This document shows positions 8,344 to 16,744 of a stretch of DNA of 64,000 nt, piece after piece. Position 1 is the first letter of the stretch. The number at the start of each line of letters is the position of its first letter. The stretch is from Streptomyces qaidamensis. GTDB taxonomy: Bacteria; Actinomycetota; Actinomycetes; Streptomycetales; Streptomycetaceae. The stretch covers positions 6,324,001-6,388,000 of the forward strand of contig NZ_CP015098.1 in the NCBI RefSeq assembly GCF_001611795.1, given 5' to 3'. The notes beneath the pieces were generated by a model. The model worked only from the letters and a program-made list of their open reading frames with translations, was not told the origin of the DNA and made no database searches. Made by a program: the position numbers and the translations under genes.

Positions 8344-9852
8344 TCAGAGTCGGTGTGCCTTCAGGGCCATGTGCAGCAGCAGCCGGTCCTCGCCGTCGTC
8401 CAGGTCCAGGCCGGTGAGCTTCTCGATCCGGGACAGGCGGTAGTACAGGGTCTGGCGGTGGATGCCCAGCTCGGCGGCGGCCCGGGCAGCCTGGCCGGCG
8501 CGGTCCAGGAAGACCTCGGCGGTGCGGGCGAGTTCGGGGTGGGCGGGGGAGAGCAGTGCCTGTACGGCGGGGTCGTGGGCCAACTCCGGCGGCAGGGCGG
8601 TGAGCAGCCGGAACGGCCCGATCGCGGACCACTCGGCGACCGGCCCGAACCGGGGCTCCGCGAGCGCCGCCCGAGCGGCGGCAGAGGCCTCCCGCCAGGC
8701 GAGCCCCAGCTCGGCGAGACCGGAGCGGGGGGTGGCGACACCGGCGGCGGGTCCGCGTGGGGCGCTCCCGGCCGGCCCGGGCGCGAACGGGCCCCCGGTC
8801 TTTCGCGAGGTGCCGGCGGATGCCGCACCTGCGACGCCGGGGGCCGGTGCGTCCGGGGTGGTGTCTGTGGGTGGTCGCCTCGGGCCGCGGGAGGAGGCTC
8901 CGCCAGGACTGCCGGGCGTCGGTCCGCCCGGGGCGGCGTCGGTCCGTTGTCCGCCCGCCCTGCGGGCAGCCGCTTCGCGGACGGCCGCACCGCCACGGAA
9001 TGATCCGCCCGGGGCCGGGCCCGCTTCTGCCGAGGGTCCCCCCGGCCCGCTACCCGCACGCCCGCGCTCCAGCAGCCGTCCCGCCGCCGTCGTCGCCGGT
9101 GTCAGCACGTCCGTCGAGCGCAGGCGCATCAGAAGCGCCACGCACTGCTCGGCCGGCCCCCACGGCAACGTGCACAGAGCCGTGGCGCCCGGCATCGTGC
9201 GGACCGACGGCGCGTCGTCCGGGTCGGCCGAGGGCCAGGGGGCCACGCACACCACCGTGTGGGGGCCGTCGGCGCGGGGGCCGAGGGCGGTGCGGAGCTC
9301 CGCGATCGCCATGTCGCTCTGCCAGCCGGGCTCGGCCGTGAGCACCGCCCGCAGCTCGCGGCTGAGGTCGGCGCCGTGCTGGGCCTCGTCCGCGAGGAGG
9401 GCGCCGATGCGGGCCGTGACCCGCATGGCGGCGTCGAGCCGGGGTTCGCCCGGGCCGGGATCGTCGTCCAGGAGCCAGACGTAGCCGTGCACCACGCCCC
9501 GGTGGCGGACGGGGAGACAGATCCGGCCCCGGTAGACCCCGGCCTCCGGGGTCGGAGGGATACGGACCGGCCCCGTCGCCCGGGTGATGCCGAAGCCCTC
9601 GAACCACGCCCGGACCGCGGCGGTCGAGCGGCGGGTGAGGATCGAGCGGGTGCGCACCGGGTCCAGGGCCGACGGATCGAGGTCGACCTCACTGTCGTAC
9701 GCCCCGAAGGCGATCAGCTCGAAGTCCCGGTTCTCCAAGGTCGCGGGCGCGCCGAGCAGCTCCGAGATCTCGTCGACCAGCTCCTCGTAGTCGCCCCTGT
9801 GTTCCGACGTCACACGGGCATTGTCGCGCACTTCCCGGACCCCTTCATACAT
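8344..9852 (-). CDS. PucR-type transcriptional regulator, probable PutR for proline catabolism
   Basis: A 502-residue protein whose C-terminus is a PucR helix-turn-helix (AAAELGIHRQTLYYRLSRIE, then TGLDLDDGEDRLLLHMALKA). The N-terminal ~250 residues resemble the sensory part of these regulators. Between them, at about residues 255-355, is a low-complexity Gly/Pro/Ala/Arg stretch that looks like a lineage-specific expansion. It is divergent from proline dehydrogenase, and the homologous protein in Streptomyces is the proline-responsive activator of that operon, so this role is inferred. The start is uncertain: ATG at 9852 and GTG at 9813 are both possible and neither has a clear ribosome binding site. 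Confidence 0.82.
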   Translation of the reverse strand: MYEGVREVRDNARVTSEHRGDYEELVDEISELLGAPATLENRDFELIAFGAYDSEVDLDPSALDPVRTRSILTRRSTAAVRAWFEGFGITRATGPVRIPPTPEAGVYRGRICLPVRHRGVVHGYVWLLDDDPGPGEPRLDAAMRVTARIGALLADEAQHGADLSRELRAVLTAEPGWQSDMAIAELRTALGPRADGPHTVVCVAPWPSADPDDAPSVRTMPGATALCTLPWGPAEQCVALLMRLRSTDVLTPATTAAGRLLERGRAGSGPGGPSAEAGPAPGGSFRGGAAVREAAARRAGGQRTDAAPGGPTPGSPGGASSRGPRRPPTDTTPDAPAPGVAGAASAGTSRKTGGPFAPGPAGSAPRGPAAGVATPRSGLAELGLAWREASAAARAALAEPRFGPVAEWSAIGPFRLLTALPPELAHDPAVQALLSPAHPELARTAEVFLDRAGQAARAAAELGIHRQTLYYRLSRIEKLTGLDLDDGEDRLLLHMALKAHRL

Positions 9853-10004
9853 CTGTCTGAGATCTGCGGCACGAATGCGTGACAGCTGTCGATGGCCGAC
9901 GATCGGAGGGATCCTTAGGTTTCACGGTGGTTCTCCGTGCCGTACCCGACGCGTCATCCGCGGGAGGTCCGGCCATCACGTTGCTTGTGCTCTGGAGGTG
10001 CCCC

Positions 10005-10985
10005 GTGCTGGGTCCCGTGATTCTCGCCGCGTCACGCAGCGACCGGATGCGACGCCTGATCTCGGCGGCCCCGGTGACCAAGCAGGTCGTCGACCGCTTC
10101 ATCCCGGGCGAGGACGTCGACGACATCGTCCCCGTCGTCCGGGACCTCGCGGACCACGGCCTCGAACTGACGATGGACGTCGTCGGCGAGGACATCACCA
10201 ACCCCGCGCAGGCCGCCGCCGCCCGGGACGCCTACCTGGAGCTCGTCGACCGCCTCAAGCCGCTGGAGCTCGGCACCCGCGCCGAGATGTCGGTGAAGCT
10301 GTCGATGTTCGGGCAGGCCCTCCCGTCGCCCACCGCCGCCCTGTTCGAAGGGCCCTCCGGGCCCACCCGCACCTTCCAGGACAGCCACGAGCTGGCCCTG
10401 AAGAACGTCCGCCCGGTCGTCGAGGCCGCCGCCGAGATCGGCACGACGGTCACGCTCGACGCCGAGGACCACTCCACCCTCGACTCGATGTTCGCCATCC
10501 ACGAGGAGCTGCGGAAGGACTTCCCGCAGACCGGCTGCGTCATCCAGGCCTACCTCTTCCGCACCGAGGCCGACGCCCGCCGCCTCGCCGCGAGCGGCAG
10601 CCGGGTCCGCCTGGTCAAGGGCGCGTACAAGGAGCCCGCCTCGGTCGCGTACCAGGACAAACACGAGATCGACCGGGCATACGTCCGTATTCTGCGGACG
10701 TTGATGGACGGGGAGGGGTACCCGATGATCGGGTCCCACGACCCGCGCCTGATCGCGATCGGCCAGGAGCTCGCCCACCAGGCCGGGCGAAAGCTCGACG
10801 AGTACGAGTTCCAGATGCTCTACGGCATCCGCACCGACGAGCACCTGCGGCTGGCCGCCGAGGGCCACCGGATGCGCGTCTACACCGCTTACGGCACCGA
10901 CTGGTACGGCTACTTCATGCGCCGTCTCGCGGAGAAGCCGGCCAACCTGCGCTTCTTCGCCCGTTCGATGCTCACCAAGGGCTGA
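10005..10985 (+). CDS. proline dehydrogenase
   Basis: A 326-residue monofunctional proline dehydrogenase, the FAD enzyme that oxidises proline to pyrroline-5-carboxylate. The TIM-barrel signatures are visible: TLDAEDHSTLDSMF, RVRLVKGAYKEPASVAY and GSHDPRLIAIG. GTG at 10005 is chosen because GGAGG lies 6 bases upstream and the family N-terminus (VILAASRSDRMRRLI) begins there; an ATG at 9879 would add 42 unrelated residues. It is followed 54 bases later by P5C dehydrogenase, so the two steps from proline to glutamate form one operon. The PucR-type gene upstream is divergent. Confidence 0.93.
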   Translation: MLGPVILAASRSDRMRRLISAAPVTKQVVDRFIPGEDVDDIVPVVRDLADHGLELTMDVVGEDITNPAQAAAARDAYLELVDRLKPLELGTRAEMSVKLSMFGQALPSPTAALFEGPSGPTRTFQDSHELALKNVRPVVEAAAEIGTTVTLDAEDHSTLDSMFAIHEELRKDFPQTGCVIQAYLFRTEADARRLAASGSRVRLVKGAYKEPASVAYQDKHEIDRAYVRILRTLMDGEGYPMIGSHDPRLIAIGQELAHQAGRKLDEYEFQMLYGIRTDEHLRLAAEGHRMRVYTAYGTDWYGYFMRRLAEKPANLRFFARSMLTKG

Positions 10986-11039
10986 CAGCTCTACACGGGC
11001 TGAGACCGACACACCGCTCAGTAAGGAGTTACGGAAAAC

Positions 11040-12671
11040 ATGGACGCTGTGACCCAGGTCCCCACCCCCGTCAACGAGCCGGTGCACGGCTACGCCCCCG
11101 GCTCGCCCGAGCGGGCCCGGCTGGAGGCCAAGCTGAAGGAGCTGGCCGACAACCCCGTCGACCTGCCCTGCACCATCGGCGGCGAGAAGCGGATGGGCGG
11201 CGGCGAGGCCTTCCAGGTCGTCCAGCCGCACAACCACCGTGCCGTGCTCGGCACGTACCGCAACGCCACGCAGCAGGATGCCCAGGACGCCATCGACGCG
11301 GCCCTGGCCGCCGCTCCCGCCTGGCGTGCGATGTCCTTCGACGACCGCGCGGCGATCATCCTGCGCGCCGCCGAGCTGCTGTCCGGCCCGTGGCGCGAGA
11401 CGCTCGCCGCCTCGACCATGCTCGGCCAGTCCAAGACCGCCCAGCAGGCCGAGATCGACACGCCCTGCGAGCTGATCGACTTCTGGCGCTTCAACGTCTC
11501 CTACGCCCGCAACCTGCTGGCCGAGCAGCCGCCGGCCAACGCCCCGGGCGTGTGGAACCGTCTGGACCACCGCCCGCTGGAGGGCTTCGTCTACGCGGTC
11601 ACGCCCTTCAACTTCACGGCCATCGCGGGCAACCTGCCGACGGCCCCGGCCCTGATGGGCAACGTCGTCGTCTGGAAGCCGTCCCCGACGCAGACGCACG
11701 CCGCCGTGCTGCTCATGCAGCTGCTGGAGGAGGCCGGTCTGCCCAAGGGCGTCATCAACCTCGTCACCGGTGACGGCATCGAGGTCTCCAAGGTCGCCCT
11801 GGAGCACCGCGACCTCGCCGGCATCCACTTCACCGGCTCGACCCCCACCTTCCAGTACCTGTGGAAGACGGTCGGCAACAACATCGAGAAGTACCGCACC
11901 TACCCGCGCCTCGTCGGCGAGACCGGCGGCAAGGACTTCCTCGTCGCCCACCCGTCGGCCGACCCGGCGATCCTGAAGACGGCGTTCACCCGCGGTGCCT
12001 TCGAGTTCCAGGGCCAGAAGTGCAGCGCCACCTCCCGGGCGTACATCCCGGCCTCGATCTGGAACTCCGGTTTCAAGGAGGAGCTCGCCACCGAGGTCGA
12101 CGGCATCAAGATGGGTGACGTCACCGACCTGTCGAACTTCATCGGCGCCGTCATCGACGAGCGTGCCTTCGCCAAGAACAAGGCCGCCATCGACCGCGCC
12201 AAGGAGGACGCCTCCTGCACGATCGTCGCGGGCGGCACGTACGACGACTCGGTGGGCTACTTCGTCCGCCCGACCGTCATCGAGTGCACCGACCCGGAGA
12301 ACGAGGTCTTCCGCACCGAGTACTTCGGCCCGATCATCGCCGTGTACGTCTACGAGGACGACAAGTACGACGAGATGCTGACCCAGATGGAGTCCGTCTC
12401 CGACTACGCGCTGACCGGCTCGGTCATCGCCAACGACCGTGCGGCGGCCGCCTACACGGCCGACAAGCTGCGCTACGCGGCCGGCAACTTCTACATCAAC
12501 GACAAGTCGACCGGTGCCGTCGTCGGCCAGCAGCCCTTCGGCGGCGGCCGGGCCTCCGGCACCAACGACAAGGCCGGCGCCCCGCAGAACCTGATGCGCT
12601 GGACCCTGACCCGCGCCATCAAGGAGACGCTGGTCCCGCCGACGGACTACACGTACCCGCACATGGGCTGA
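11040..12671 (+). CDS. pruA: 1-pyrroline-5-carboxylate dehydrogenase
   Basis: A 543-residue aldehyde dehydrogenase of the P5C dehydrogenase subfamily, which converts glutamate semialdehyde to glutamate with NAD+. Catalytic Cys is at about residue 328 in GQKCSATSRAY and the general base Glu at about 294 in VGETGGKDF. The C-terminal part carries FGGGRASGTNDKAG, a P5CDH signature. The ribosome binding site AAGGAG precedes ATG by 10 bases. It is the second gene of the proline catabolic operon and is followed by a 14-bp perfect hairpin. Confidence 0.95.
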   Translation: MDAVTQVPTPVNEPVHGYAPGSPERARLEAKLKELADNPVDLPCTIGGEKRMGGGEAFQVVQPHNHRAVLGTYRNATQQDAQDAIDAALAAAPAWRAMSFDDRAAIILRAAELLSGPWRETLAASTMLGQSKTAQQAEIDTPCELIDFWRFNVSYARNLLAEQPPANAPGVWNRLDHRPLEGFVYAVTPFNFTAIAGNLPTAPALMGNVVVWKPSPTQTHAAVLLMQLLEEAGLPKGVINLVTGDGIEVSKVALEHRDLAGIHFTGSTPTFQYLWKTVGNNIEKYRTYPRLVGETGGKDFLVAHPSADPAILKTAFTRGAFEFQGQKCSATSRAYIPASIWNSGFKEELATEVDGIKMGDVTDLSNFIGAVIDERAFAKNKAAIDRAKEDASCTIVAGGTYDDSVGYFVRPTVIECTDPENEVFRTEYFGPIIAVYVYEDDKYDEMLTQMESVSDYALTGSVIANDRAAAAYTADKLRYAAGNFYINDKSTGAVVGQQPFGGGRASGTNDKAGAPQNLMRWTLTRAIKETLVPPTDYTYPHMG

Positions 12672-12686
12672 CACCCCGCGGCGCAC

Positions 12687-12719
12687 CGACGGGCCAGGTC
12701 GAAAAGACCTGGCCCGTCG
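12687..12719 (+). terminator. hairpin terminator after the proline operon
   Basis: A 14-bp perfect stem (CGACGGGCCAGGTC and its complement) with the loop GAAAA begins 15 bases after the pruA stop codon. Confidence 0.85.
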
Positions 12720-12745
12720 CCATGTCCGGGGGAAAGACTGGGCCG

Positions 12746-13288
12746 ATGACCACCCGAGTGCGCACCGTCCACACCGCCGACCTCAGCCCCGCCGAACTCG
12801 ACACCGTCCGCCGCCTCCTGGACGCCGCGTTCGAGGGCGACTTCGGTGACGAGGACTGGGACCACGGCCTCGGCGGCATGCACGCCCTCGTCCACGACGG
12901 CTCGGGGCTCGCCGCGCACGGCGCGGTCGTGATGCGCCGGGTGCGGCACCGCGGCCGGTGGCTGCGCACCGGGTACGTCGAGAACGTCGCCGTCCGCGCC
13001 GACGCGCGCCGCACCGGCCTCGGCGGGCTGGTCATGGCGGAACTGGAACGCGTCGTCGACCGCGCCTACGACCTCGGCGCCCTCTCCGCGAGCGACGACG
13101 GAGCCCGGCTCTACACCTGCCGCGGCTGGCAGCCGTGGACCGGGGAGGTGCACGCCCTCAGCCCCCGGGACGGCATCGTCCGCCTCCCGGACGAAGAGGG
13201 CAGCACCTACGTACGGACAGCCCTGGCCGGTCCCCTCGACCCCGCGCACGCACTGCTCTTCGACTGGCGCGACGGCGACGTGCTCTAG
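12746..13288 (+). CDS. aminoglycoside 2'-N-acetyltransferase (AAC(2')-I)-like GNAT protein
   Basis: A 180-residue GNAT acetyltransferase that follows the AAC(2')-I family of mycobacteria and Providencia along its whole length. Shared features are the opening VHTADL, FEGDFGDEDWDHGLGGMHAL, the acetyl-CoA binding strand TGYVENVAVRADARRTGLGG, YDLGALSASDDGARLYTCRGW and the ending DWRDGDVL. Family members acetylate the 2'-amino group of aminoglycosides such as gentamicin or kanamycin B, although chromosomal copies may have housekeeping roles. ATG at 12746 gives the family N-terminus; an ATG at 12722 is possible. It stands alone, after the proline-operon terminator. Confidence 0.85.
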   Translation: MTTRVRTVHTADLSPAELDTVRRLLDAAFEGDFGDEDWDHGLGGMHALVHDGSGLAAHGAVVMRRVRHRGRWLRTGYVENVAVRADARRTGLGGLVMAELERVVDRAYDLGALSASDDGARLYTCRGWQPWTGEVHALSPRDGIVRLPDEEGSTYVRTALAGPLDPAHALLFDWRDGDVL

Positions 13289-13537
13289 AAATCACCGCAG
13301 GTCAGAGCGGTGTGACCCAGTCCACCGTCTCAGATAGTAGGAAGTCCGAGTAATTGTGGAGACAGACGCTCCGCGCTCCCTTAGCTTTGTAGGAGCCGAA
13401 CGTCTCGCTCGACCAAGCGAATGGCGGTCGTGAGCCGGGCCCCGTGCAGGCAACCCCTGCGGCACCGCTCCCCGCCCCTTCCGGCGTCTCGTAACCCTCC
13501 CTGTTGCACTCCGTGCTGTCGAAGGAGTCGATTTCCC

Positions 13538-13669
13538 ATGGCCGAGACGACCGTCCGCCGCCGAGTCCGTCACGTTTCCCGTACGACCGAGTCCGACCGC
13601 AAGAACGCAGCCGCCGCGCTCCAGCGCGCCCTCGACCGCAGGGACAACGGCGGATCCAGCGGCCACTGA
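13538..13669 (+). CDS. small basic protein, 43 residues, unknown function
   Basis: ATG at 13538 is preceded by GAAGGAG at a good distance and opens a 43-codon frame with normal Streptomyces codon use. The product is rich in Arg and Ala (RRRVRHVSRTTESDRKN, ending NGGSSGH) and is predicted to be mostly helical and soluble, with no signal peptide or membrane segment. I do not recognise a family. The 249 bases before it (13289-13537) have no gene; they include a less GC-rich stretch at 13325-13400 that probably holds its promoter. The convergent phosphatase gene ends 53 bases downstream. Confidence 0.65.
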   Translation: MAETTVRRRVRHVSRTTESDRKNAAAALQRALDRRDNGGSSGH

Positions 13670-13722
13670 GCCGCACACCGCACCAGGACCGGGAGCCGCC
13701 CGACGAGGCGCGGTGCGGGGCC

Positions 13723-15303
13723 TCACGCCCCGCGCCGCACCTCGAAGTGGTCGATCCGGGCACCGCTCGACGCCAGCGCCGACACCTTCAGTCTCGGCCT
13801 GGCGCCGCTCTCCGCCTCCACCGAGAGGAACGAGAAGCCGCGGTAGCGCACCCGCGACCACTGCGCCGACTCCGCCTTGGTGTCCCGGGGCCTGGTCCAC
13901 CGGAACGTGGTGACCGGCTCGTGGTCGGCGGTGTTCCCCTCGTAGCTCTCCTTCACACCGTCGGGGAAGCCGTACAGCTCCTTGCCGCCGCCGCCCGCGG
14001 TGACGTACACGATCCCGTCCCGCCGCGGATCCGTCGTCCCGCCGACCGGCACCGGCCTGCCCACCTCACCGCCCCGGATCGCGTCGGTCCGCTCGTAGAC
14101 GTGGTTGTGCCCGTTGATCACCAGGTCCACCTCGTGCCGGGCGAACAACGGCAGCCACTCGGCCCGCACCCCGCCGTCGGAGGCGTGCGTGGACGTCGAG
14201 TACGCGCAGTGGTGGAAGAAGACGACGATGAAGTCCACGTCCTTGGAGGACCTCAGCTCGCCGAGCTTGGCGTCCAGCCACTTCGTCTGCCTCCCCTCCG
14301 TGTAGCCGAAGTTGGCGGGGATCTCGTACGACACGTCGTTCGCGTCCAGCGCGACCACGCCCACGTTGCCGTACGTGAAGGCGTACACGCCCGGTGCCGT
14401 ACGCGCGTCGAAGCCGCTGTCCGGCAGGGAGAAGCGGGCGAGCTGGCCGCCGTAGCCGTCCGGTGAGTACCAGGCCTCCATGTCGTGGTTGCCGGTCGTC
14501 ACCATCCACGGCACCGACCTGGCCACCGGCTCGGTCTGCTTGAGGAACCGGTCCCACTGGCTCGCGTCGAAGACGTCCGACTCCTTGCCCTTGCCGGTCG
14601 GGTCGGCGTAGCAGATGTCGCCGGCGTGCAGATGGAAGACGGGCTCCCGGCGCAGCAGCGTACGGTCGTTGAGGGCCGCCTCGTCGCCCACGCCCTGGTC
14701 GCCGAACGCCGTGAACACGAACCGCTCCGGCGGGCGCGCGGGTGCCGTGCGGAAGGACGTGACGGTCCGCCGGTGTCGTGGGGAGGCCGGGTCGAAGCCC
14801 TCGTGGCCGACGCCGTAGTAGTACGTGGTGTCCGGGCGCAGGCCGTCCAGCGCGGCGTGCAGGTAGTACTGGTCGACCGCCGGCCGTACGCCCTTCAGCT
14901 CCGGGGTGTGCAGGTCGCGCAGCTCCGCCTCGATCTTCCGGCCGAGGTCGTCGGGACGCAGGCCCACCCGGACGTAGGGCTTCTTCACCGCGAGCGGCAC
15001 CTGCCAGGAGATCCGCATCTGCGTCTTCGGGTCGGCGCCGAACGCGAGATGGCGGCCGAAGGGCGTGACGAGGGAGCCGGGCGCCGTCGAGGTGCCGGGC
15101 GACGGGCTCCCGGCCGTCGTGGCGCCGCCCTGCCCGGACCGGGAGCCGGAACCGGAGCAGCCGGTCAGCAGCCCGCCCGCCACCGCGCCCGCGGTCACCA
15201 GGGTGCGCCGCCGCGACAGTCGCGTCCGCAGGTACTCGTGCTGCTCCGCCATGCTCATCCGGCGGGCGAGCTCGGGCGGGATGCCGAAGTGGGGGATCTC
15301 CAT
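13723..15303 (-). CDS. secreted purple acid phosphatase-like metallophosphoesterase (Tat lipoprotein)
   Basis: A 526-residue protein with an N-terminal 30-residue cytoplasmic extension, a twin-arginine motif (SRRRTLV at 30-36) and a lipobox LLTGC with Cys49, so it should be exported folded by Tat and lipid-anchored. A fibronectin-like N-domain with KTQMRISWQVP is followed by the dinuclear metal site: FGDQGVGD, GDICYAD, TTGNHDMEAWY, FFHHCAYS and NGHNHVYER. These are the ligand motifs of purple acid phosphatases. ATG at 15303 is favoured; the open frame extends 76 codons further but without family resemblance. It probably releases phosphate from organic esters outside the cell. Confidence 0.88.
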   Translation of the reverse strand: MEIPHFGIPPELARRMSMAEQHEYLRTRLSRRRTLVTAGAVAGGLLTGCSGSGSRSGQGGATTAGSPSPGTSTAPGSLVTPFGRHLAFGADPKTQMRISWQVPLAVKKPYVRVGLRPDDLGRKIEAELRDLHTPELKGVRPAVDQYYLHAALDGLRPDTTYYYGVGHEGFDPASPRHRRTVTSFRTAPARPPERFVFTAFGDQGVGDEAALNDRTLLRREPVFHLHAGDICYADPTGKGKESDVFDASQWDRFLKQTEPVARSVPWMVTTGNHDMEAWYSPDGYGGQLARFSLPDSGFDARTAPGVYAFTYGNVGVVALDANDVSYEIPANFGYTEGRQTKWLDAKLGELRSSKDVDFIVVFFHHCAYSTSTHASDGGVRAEWLPLFARHEVDLVINGHNHVYERTDAIRGGEVGRPVPVGGTTDPRRDGIVYVTAGGGGKELYGFPDGVKESYEGNTADHEPVTTFRWTRPRDTKAESAQWSRVRYRGFSFLSVEAESGARPRLKVSALASSGARIDHFEVRRGA

Positions 15304-15457
15304 GTCCGGTGAACTTCCCAGCGACGGCCAACGTCCCCACCACGTACGGGTGAACGCAAGCCGACGGACGCGTGCCGTCCCCCGGTCGGGTGCCGACCTG
15401 CTGTCCGCATCACGGACACCCCGTGTCATTCCATGGGACGAGGAGTAGGGTGCCCGC

Positions 15458-16501
15458 ATGTCTCGCAGCATCAATCTCGCAGTGATCCCCGGTGACGGCA
15501 TCGGCCAGGAGGTCGTGGCCGAAGGTCTCAAGGTCCTCTCCGCCGTCCTTCCGCAGGATGTGAAGCTGGAGACCGAGGAGTACGACTTCGGTGCCCGGCG
15601 CTACCACGCCACCGGTGAGACCCTCACCGACGCCGACCTCGACGCCCTGAAGCGGCACGACGCCATCCTGCTCGGCGCGATCGGTGACCCGTCCGTGCCC
15701 TCCGGCGTCCTGGAGCGCGGTTTCCTGCTCAAGCTCCGCTTCGCCTTCGACCACCACGTCAACCTGCGTCCGTCGAAGCTCCTGCCGGGTGTCGCCACCC
15801 CGCTCGCGGGCGAGCCGGAGATCGATTTCGTCGTGGTCCGCGAGGGCACCGAGGGCCCCTACACGGGCAACGGCGGCACGATCCGCAAGGGCACCGAGCA
15901 CGAGGTCGCCACCGAGGTCTCCGTGAACACGGCCTTCGGTGTCGAGCGCGTGGTGCGTGACGCCTTCGCGCGGGCCCAGGCCCGGCCCCGCAAGAAGCTC
16001 GCGCTGATCCACAAGAACAACGTGCTGACCTTCGCCGGTCACCTGTGGACGAACATCTTCAACAAGGTGGCCGAGGAGTTCCCCGAGGTCACCACCGAGT
16101 ACATGCACGTGGACGCGGCGACGATCTACCTCGTCACGCAGCCCGAGCGGTTCGACGTGATCGTCACGGACAACCTCTTCGGCGACATCGTCACCGACCT
16201 CGCCGCGGCCGTCTCCGGCGGCATCGGCGTGGCGGCCTCCGGCAACATCAACCCCTCCGGGGACTTCCCGTCGATGTTCGAGCCCGTGCACGGCTCGGCC
16301 CCGGACATCGCCGGCCAGGGCAAGGCCGACCCGACGGCCACCGTGCTGTCCGTCGCCCTGCTCCTGCGCCACCTCGGCTACGAGGCCGAGGCCGCCCGCA
16401 TCGACGACGCGGTCACCGCCGACCTGTCGGAGCGCACCGGCAAGCCCGCCCGCTCCACCTCGGAGATCGGCGACGCGCTCGCCGTACGCGTAGCCGGCTG
16501 A
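15458..16501 (+). CDS. leuB: 3-isopropylmalate dehydrogenase
   Basis: A 347-residue beta-decarboxylating dehydrogenase that oxidises 3-isopropylmalate in leucine synthesis. Family features are VIPGDGIGQEVVAEG at the N-terminus, the VREGTEGPYTGNGG segment, the catalytic Tyr/Lys region and VTDNLFGDIVTDLAA with the Mg2+ aspartates, then FEPVHGSAPDIAGQGKADP. ATG at 15458 has GAGGAG upstream. leuC and leuD lie 39 kb away in this window, so the leucine genes are dispersed as usual in Streptomyces. A hairpin follows the stop. Confidence 0.96.
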   Translation: MSRSINLAVIPGDGIGQEVVAEGLKVLSAVLPQDVKLETEEYDFGARRYHATGETLTDADLDALKRHDAILLGAIGDPSVPSGVLERGFLLKLRFAFDHHVNLRPSKLLPGVATPLAGEPEIDFVVVREGTEGPYTGNGGTIRKGTEHEVATEVSVNTAFGVERVVRDAFARAQARPRKKLALIHKNNVLTFAGHLWTNIFNKVAEEFPEVTTEYMHVDAATIYLVTQPERFDVIVTDNLFGDIVTDLAAAVSGGIGVAASGNINPSGDFPSMFEPVHGSAPDIAGQGKADPTATVLSVALLLRHLGYEAEAARIDDAVTADLSERTGKPARSTSEIGDALAVRVAG

Positions 16502-16519
16502 CCCGCCGCTGCACACCGC

Positions 16520-16553
16520 AAGCCGCCGGGTCGCTCACCGCGCCCGGCGGCTT
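16520..16553 (+). terminator. hairpin terminator after leuB
   Basis: An 11-bp perfect stem AAGCCGCCGGG / CCCGGCGGCTT with a 12-base loop starts 19 bases after the leuB stop. Confidence 0.75.
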
Positions 16554-16653
16554 CCGCATGTTCCCGCCGGGTGTCACCATCGACCACCGGGCCGCATTCA
16601 CCCCGTTCCTTCCACCGACGCCCCCGGGCGATAATCGAACGCGAGGCCGCGGA

Positions 16654-16731
16654 ATGAGGGAATGCTCGGACGTCCTAGCACTGGTCACCATCAGAGCAGT
16701 ACCGAGCGCGGCCCGTCACTACAACCGGTGA
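16654..16731 (+). promoter_or_regulatory. possible branched-chain leader peptide before ilvE
   Basis: A 25-codon frame (ATG 16654, TGA 16729-16731) ends just before the ilvE ribosome binding site. It contains the run DVLALVTI, i.e. Val, Leu (the rare codon CTA), Leu, Val and Ile within eight residues. That is what a translational or attenuation leader for branched-chain amino acids would contain. I see no terminator hairpin between it and ilvE, and its own ribosome binding site is weak, so it may be chance. The rest of the 16502-16744 gap holds only the leuB terminator and presumably the ilvE promoter. Confidence 0.35.
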
Positions 16732-16744
16732 AGGACATCAACCC

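Noticed and set aside
10032..12686. A very long open frame (884 codons) on the minus strand across the proline operon
   Set aside because: It lies antisense to proline dehydrogenase and P5C dehydrogenase, both of which match families in full; the product is a Val/Gly/Arg/Asp-rich string without domains, as expected from the mirror frame of GC-rich codons.
16502..16744. A T-box riboswitch before ilvE
   Set aside because: No TGGNACC(GCG)-type T-box core or antiterminator structure could be found.
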